This document shows, in pieces, positions 59,154-64,000 of a stretch of DNA of 64,000 nucleotides. Below the pieces are notes generated by a model, which did not search any database, had not been told where the DNA came from, and saw only the letters and a program-made list of their open reading frames with translations. This DNA comes from Styela clava (lineage: Eukaryota; Chordata; Ascidiacea; Stolidobranchia; Styelidae). Location of the stretch: assembly GCF_964204865.1 (NCBI RefSeq), contig NC_135255.1:496001-560000 (forward strand), in the 5' to 3' direction. Within the stretch, counting starts at the first letter, position 1. The number at the start of each line of letters is the position of its first letter. The position numbers and the translations under genes were made by a program.

Positions 59154-59941
59154 TCTGCGAGTAGGATATTCAAGGGTTACATATTTGGAAACAGCACTAC
59201 CCTACACTTTTGTTTAGAATTAATTATTATTTCGAGTAGATATTGATTATTAGTTATCTATCTATAAAACGCTAGTTCAAAGACCAGAGTTGAAATATGG
59301 TTGGGACACAAGGTGAATTCCTCGCAAACCATGCAGTCACTCTCAAACCACACTGACCATTCGTATGTTGGCCTTCACATCAACTTCACAGCAGAACCTC
59401 AACCTAGGATAAAATTTTGTATACACACAAAACAAATCATAGAATACCACAACAAATTAAAATGAAGGGGAGAATCCAATATATCTCCACTGGTCGCCTA
59501 ATTACAATAATAGGTACAGGAGCTAAACTATACGGTCTACAACCCTCATAAGGTATCACACCACCCATATAGAAACAAAGACCATGCATGTGTAATGTCA
59601 AAAATGCAGATGTCAGAGTGTAAACAGCCATATAAAAAATAAATAAATAAAATAATTTGCTGTGCATGCTACAGAACCCGACACACCAACAATAGATGTA
59701 GAACAGGTGGAGAGAGATTAACTGCCGGCTCAACAACAATCAGCAGCTGCAGGAGCAATAGCAATATTGTAGCTGTTTAATATTTTCATGAAAATAAGTA
59801 TGTGCAAGTGAAGAGTGTCCCAACTTTCTATCATGGTCATTCATGAAGGTTCAATATTTTTTGTGTCCGAGCTATCAAAACGTTGTAGCTAATTTCATAC
59901 GAAAGAGTATATATATCAGTGTGGTTATGGGAAAATAACTT
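59154..59941. other. non-coding flank and probable 3' UTR of the LINE fragment
   Basis: AT-rich. The right part should be the 3' UTR of the - strand LINE fragment; its end was not located. Confidence 0.35.
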
Positions 59942-60622
59942 TTAATATTTGGATACCAAGTACGACTTAACTTGTTTCTGAAATGATTTTTTGGATTTTA
60001 ATGACTTCAAATTCAAGGGGAGAGAGTTCCATAGCTTAGGTCCAATATAGCATAGGGCATGCTGGCTCACAGATTTACTCATAAACGGTATAAATAAATT
60101 GGAATTACTTCTTCGATTGGAGGTGGTTTTGGTTAGTATGTCGTCAAAGCAGTTTGACAATGAGTTGTCATGAAAATCATAAACTAATGATAATACTTCA
60201 AATTTCATTATGTCTTCAACCTTGAGTATATTTAGCGATTTATAGAAATGATTTACGCTTTCACGTTTACTTTTCCTAAAGACAATTCTTAAAAAATTAT
60301 TACAAATGCTTTGCAATTTCGAGACAAGTGTTTTATTACCATGGAGCCAGACTGAGCTACAATATCGGATATGACTTAGTAGTAGAGATTGAAACATTGC
60401 TAGTAAAGCTGATTGATTAACGCACTGGGATACTTTAGCAGCAACTGCCAAGTTCCTTTTTGTTTTACCAATAACATGCAACATTTGTGATTTCCATGAT
60501 AGATTTTCATCAAAGATAACTCCTAGAAATTTTATTTCTTTCACTCTTTCAATTTCATTGTCATTGAGCAGTAGTGGTTTTGAACAACTCACACTTTTAG
60601 GTAGGTAACATTGCTGGTACAT
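59942..60622 (-). pseudogene. 5'-truncated LINE, C-terminal part of reverse transcriptase ORF (226 codons)
   Basis: The frame begins downstream of the RT catalytic core. It shows KEIKFLGVIFDENLSWKSQM, LLLSHIRYCSSVWLHG, NILKVEDIMKFEVLSLVYDF and a terminal GPKLWNSLPLNLKSLKS, the same domain order as the end of the ORF2 at 47673-50864 but clearly diverged, so it belongs to a different family. Missing endonuclease and RT core fit ordinary 5' truncation during insertion. Confidence 0.85.
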
Positions 60623-61370
60623 AATGCCTCGTAGATAGGTTTGTTTAAATTTAGGAATTCAGCTCATAGCCCACTAATTAATATTATCTTCTATGCAGGA
60701 GGTTGCAGGGCTGAATTCAACCTGCAGCCTTACCGATCACCTGGCCATGCTCATTTAGTTTGGCTCGAGCAAGTCTTCTTGAAAGACTTGTGTGAATGGA
60801 AACTACCTATATGTTTTGCCTTCCTCCGATTTTAGAAGACAAATTTATTCTGAGGGATTTCGCATATAATTCTCATTGGTTGTTGGCTGTTTATAATTCC
60901 TATTAATTGTGGATTCTGATTATAACAGAGTTAAAAAAAAATTACGTAATTTACTGGCACCTCTTTCTTGTCAATACTCCAAGCTGAGGTAATAAACAAG
61001 ACAATACATTTATGTCATCTGGAAGCAAAATATGCACACTAATTAATAGTTTGACAACTTGAGATAACACATCATCAGAATATACAAGTTAAAGATATGT
61101 ATGACCATCACATGGTATTTAAAATTAAAAAATAATTAATAGCGGCTGTGGAGTATGAAAAGTTCAAGACAAAGAAAAGAACATAAGTTTATAGCTCATG
61201 AACTCTCAATTTTGCCTCCATTGTTTTGTGAAGGCCAATATATTTCGAGTGGCTGAATTAGTTTACCTTTATGATAACAACGATTTTGTATTTAATATAG
61301 CAAGATTTTTTTCAATTTGATTGAAGTGATATTATTTCCCAAAGCAATGCTTGAATCGTCTAGAATAGAT
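60623..61370. other. non-coding stretch, nothing recognised
   Basis: No coding signal and no repeat partner noted. Confidence 0.3.
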
Positions 61371-62532
61371 CAGTGGTGCCAAACTCATGGGTTTTCGAGA
61401 GCCGCATTGCATTTTGGAAATTGTAAAAAGGGCCGCAAACAGTTTTTGATAATGTATACTTGAAAGATATTTTTAAGATAGTTTTAGTTTGTGACATATG
61501 TTGTGATGCAACTAAACAGTTGGATTAAGTTTCATTATTTTCTTTAATTTCAAATGCAATTACATATTAATATTTGCATTCCACTATTATTGCAAGTTAC
61601 TGTATTTATTACAAAAAATCATAAAATTCTATGTACATCCATCAAAATCATTTTTGAACAAACTTTGGATAAGGAAAGAATAATACATACACTAAAAATG
61701 ACTTATTTTAAATATATGGACCTAAAATTAACAAAAATACTACAGTATAAACTCAATGTTTTTTTTTAATTTCTTTTGTCCTGACGTTTGGTATCTTTTT
61801 TGTGTCACCAGCATACTAAGGCCAGGCTGAAATGATTTTGTAGTACCAACTCTAACTAACGAGGTCACATGATCATGGGCTAATCTGGATCTTTGCGAAA
61901 ATTAATTTCAGTAATGCAAAAAAGTGATTTTTATAATTTCATGTATAGATACAAAAAGAACACATGACAGATTTTTTCGACAAGACATTTCGCACCACAT
62001 TGCGTGGCATAGGATTGCTTGAATTATTATTGATATTGATTTTTAGTAACTAAGTCGTTGTATAATTTTATTTTAATATACAAACACATGAAAATTTTCT
62101 GTTCAAAGTTGCTCTTCGAATTTGTGATATTGACTGCTGAGCTTATTGTGCTTTTTCATTGTATTGATGGAAATATGACAAATTAAACAATGTGCTTCAG
62201 AATTTTGTGAAATGCAGAAATATTGCAACTCTCATTTTCTTTGAAAATGCCACCTTCTTTATGTACTTTGCGTTTAATTTAATCACTCAAGTGTTTTATT
62301 CAAGTATTCTTTTGCTAGCTTAATGAGTATTCTTAATTGGGTAAAAATGTGGACAAAAAAAAATTAATTTTCCAAAACTACTTTCAGTAAATTGTTTTCT
62401 GTGTGGATAATCAATTTTGAAAAATCTATTACATTTAGATAGAAAAAAACTTCCAAAATACTATTACAATTATTGCTAAGCGTTCGAGGGCCGCACTGGA
62501 AGTTCTCTGGGGCCGCGAGTTTGACATCCCTG
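61371..62532. mobile_element. 1.16-kb hAT-type element
   Basis: Left end CAGTGGTGCCAAACTCATGG; right end, reverse-complemented, CAGGGATGTCAAACTCGCGG. GGGCCGCA and GGCCGCAC words are subterminal. Flanks GAATAGAT (61363-61370) and GTCTAGAT (62533-62540) agree at 6 of 8 positions, an eroded target duplication. The AT-rich interior lacks a transposase frame. Confidence 0.7.
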
Positions 62533-62689
62533 GTCTAGATTGAAGTTGTCCAAAATATATATAACAGTATTTTATCATGAATCATGATTATACCCTTTCC
62601 TGAATTTCTTCTATAGTACTACCAAAAGTTGATGAACCAAATATAACACAGGTGTAGTGAGTTAGCCGTAATCCTCATTTTTCAAAGCT

Positions 62690-63115
62690 GTTTTAAGTAT
62701 GTCTGGTGTGTTTTGTGCCTTTTTACAAATAGGACCGCTTATGCAATCTCACGCTTTAGAATTTTTTGATATTTTCCTTAAGCCCTGCAGGATGTGGGTG
62801 CCATACACAACTCTACCGGAGGGTCAAATGTCTTTGCATGCCTCCCATAGGTTGTTCTTCTATTGCAAACATTTATGGAGTACTCTAAATATATTTCTTG
62901 GAATCACACGGTCACTGATATGTAGCCAGACTTCTGATATCTCCCCTTCTGCTGTAGTTGTCCTGTGAATAAGTAATAGGAAATTGAGCTTAGACGATTA
63001 GTTGAAACTTTTGCTTTATGTCGCCTTAATTTCTTGATTGATATACATACTATTTTTGCTATTGCGTCTGGTGCTGCAGGAGTCTCACAATGCTTAGACA
63101 GGTTTGTCCACATTC
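62690..63115. other. possible degraded coding sequence (unrecognised)
   Basis: Open stretches exist on both strands (89 codons + at 62699; two - strand pieces separated near 62952 with an ATTCACAG acceptor and a GTATGT donor). The - strand pieces do not join in one phase and hit stops, so a functional gene is unlikely. A remnant of an unidentified element fits better. Confidence 0.2.
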
Positions 63116-63785
63116 ACATCTGAAGAAGGAGAGGAGATTTATTAATTTTCGTCAAGAATAAATGAAGCAGTCTATATGATTTAGAATGGAAAAGCTAATA
63201 AATCCAATATCTCATGTTTAATGTAAAAAATGTTTTACTGAATTTGGTATATAAACCAACTAATAAAGGAATTTAGTCAGAAAATTACAAGCATTCGTGA
63301 CTCCATATACTTGAGAGATCAGACTATACAATATAGACCGGTATGAGTGAAATGTTAGGTGAACTTGTTAACTCTTTGATTCAATCCTCACTGATTAAAA
63401 AAAATCTAAATGGAGGTGCATGAACTATTTGAAACCCTAAGGGGTAAGTAAATATGCAATTTTGGCAAATGGGCAACTACGTACCGTACTGAATTAATAA
63501 CTTCGTAGTATTTGACAAAAGCTGGCTTTCCCACATTTACTTAACAGTGCGATGCCCGGGTGTGATATACAACAATAGTATTTACCTTGCCTTTTTCCGA
63601 TTTCTTTTTACCTCAACTTTCCAAAATATCATTAAAATCGACAACAACTGTCAAAGCCGGCACGAACACCATTCGTGCTATGCTTGAAAGCAGCACACAT
63701 CCGCTCGTTTTCGTCTCGTCAAGTATGTGCATTGGAGCGTGCTATCGGATACGATCTTCGGCCAAAAATGCCGTAGTTGCGCATC

Positions 63786-63908
63786 ATGTTGTTTAATGTC
63801 ATTGGTGGGGACAACACTAAAAGGCTGAAGGAAGAAACGGATGAAGTGGAGGAAAAACGGAAGTTCTTCCGACGAATAATGAGGTGGTTGAAGTCACTAA
63901 AAAGATGA
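63786..63908 (+). CDS. small ORF, 40 aa with cationic C-terminus (unrecognised)
   Basis: ATG at 63786, TGA at 63906. The first half is acidic/mixed and the last 17 residues (KRKFFRRIMRWLKSLKR) are strongly basic with hydrophobics spaced 3-4 apart, so they could form an amphipathic helix. It may be a last exon or a chance frame. The right half lies in a 72-bp direct repeat. No function is claimed. Confidence 0.2.
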   Translation: MLFNVIGGDNTKRLKEETDEVEEKRKFFRRIMRWLKSLKR

Positions 63909-64000
63909 ACACTAAAAGGAAGAAGTAGGTGAAATTTCTTCCGACGAATAATGAGGTGGTTGAAGTCACTAAAAAGATGAACACTAAAAGGAAGAAGTGG
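63864..64000 (+). repeat. 72-bp tandem repeat at the window edge
   Basis: TTCTTCCGACGAATAATGAG begins at 63864 and again at 63936, and about 60 bp after each start are identical. The array may continue beyond the window. Confidence 0.8.

Noticed and set aside
62699-62968. 89-codon + strand frame as a gene
   Set aside because: No recognised domain, no flanking splice sites, and the opposite strand has equally protein-like but broken stretches; probably a repeat remnant.

Overview
This is a 64-kb piece of an AT-rich animal nuclear genome. Coding sequence is split into short exons with GT/AG introns, and transposable elements are dense. The chordate-like USP7 gene, small introns and many short inverted-repeat elements would suit an invertebrate deuterostome such as a tunicate, but that assignment is an inference; no diagnostic marker was found.

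Three complete protein-coding genes can be assembled exon by exon with matching phases. (1) A ketohexokinase-like sugar kinase on the + strand (2698-7386, seven exons, 322 aa). (2) USP7, the ubiquitin-specific protease, on the + strand (about 16936-29332, fourteen exons recognised, about 1131-1163 aa depending on the start). (3) A second ketohexokinase-like gene on the - strand (55916-53000, seven exons, 323 aa). The two kinase genes share every intron phase and nearly every exon length, so they are DNA-level paralogues. They now lie in opposite orientation about 46 kb apart, with USP7 between them.

Most of the rest is mobile DNA. 7.4-16.9 kb is a nest of foldback and hAT-type elements plus a degenerate short tandem array. 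Introns of USP7 hold a 491-bp hAT-type element with a perfect 8-bp target duplication and other repeats. 29.3-36 kb has a local tandem duplication, one copy of which is interrupted by a small hAT-type element. 36-40.4 kb is a broken Ty3/gypsy-type retrotransposon with a piggyBac-like TTAA element inside it. 43.6-52.8 kb appears to be one 9.1-kb element bounded by terminal inverted repeats and a perfect 8-bp target duplication. It carries a higher-order satellite array and an apparently intact two-ORF non-LTR retrotransposon. 56-64 kb holds copies of a dispersed short repeat, a 5'-truncated LINE, a 1.2-kb hAT-type element and a small unrecognised ORF at the right edge.

No tRNA, rRNA or CRISPR was seen. 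All repeat calls come from reading direct and inverted similarities by eye inside the window; family names are by analogy of termini and target duplications, not from a database.
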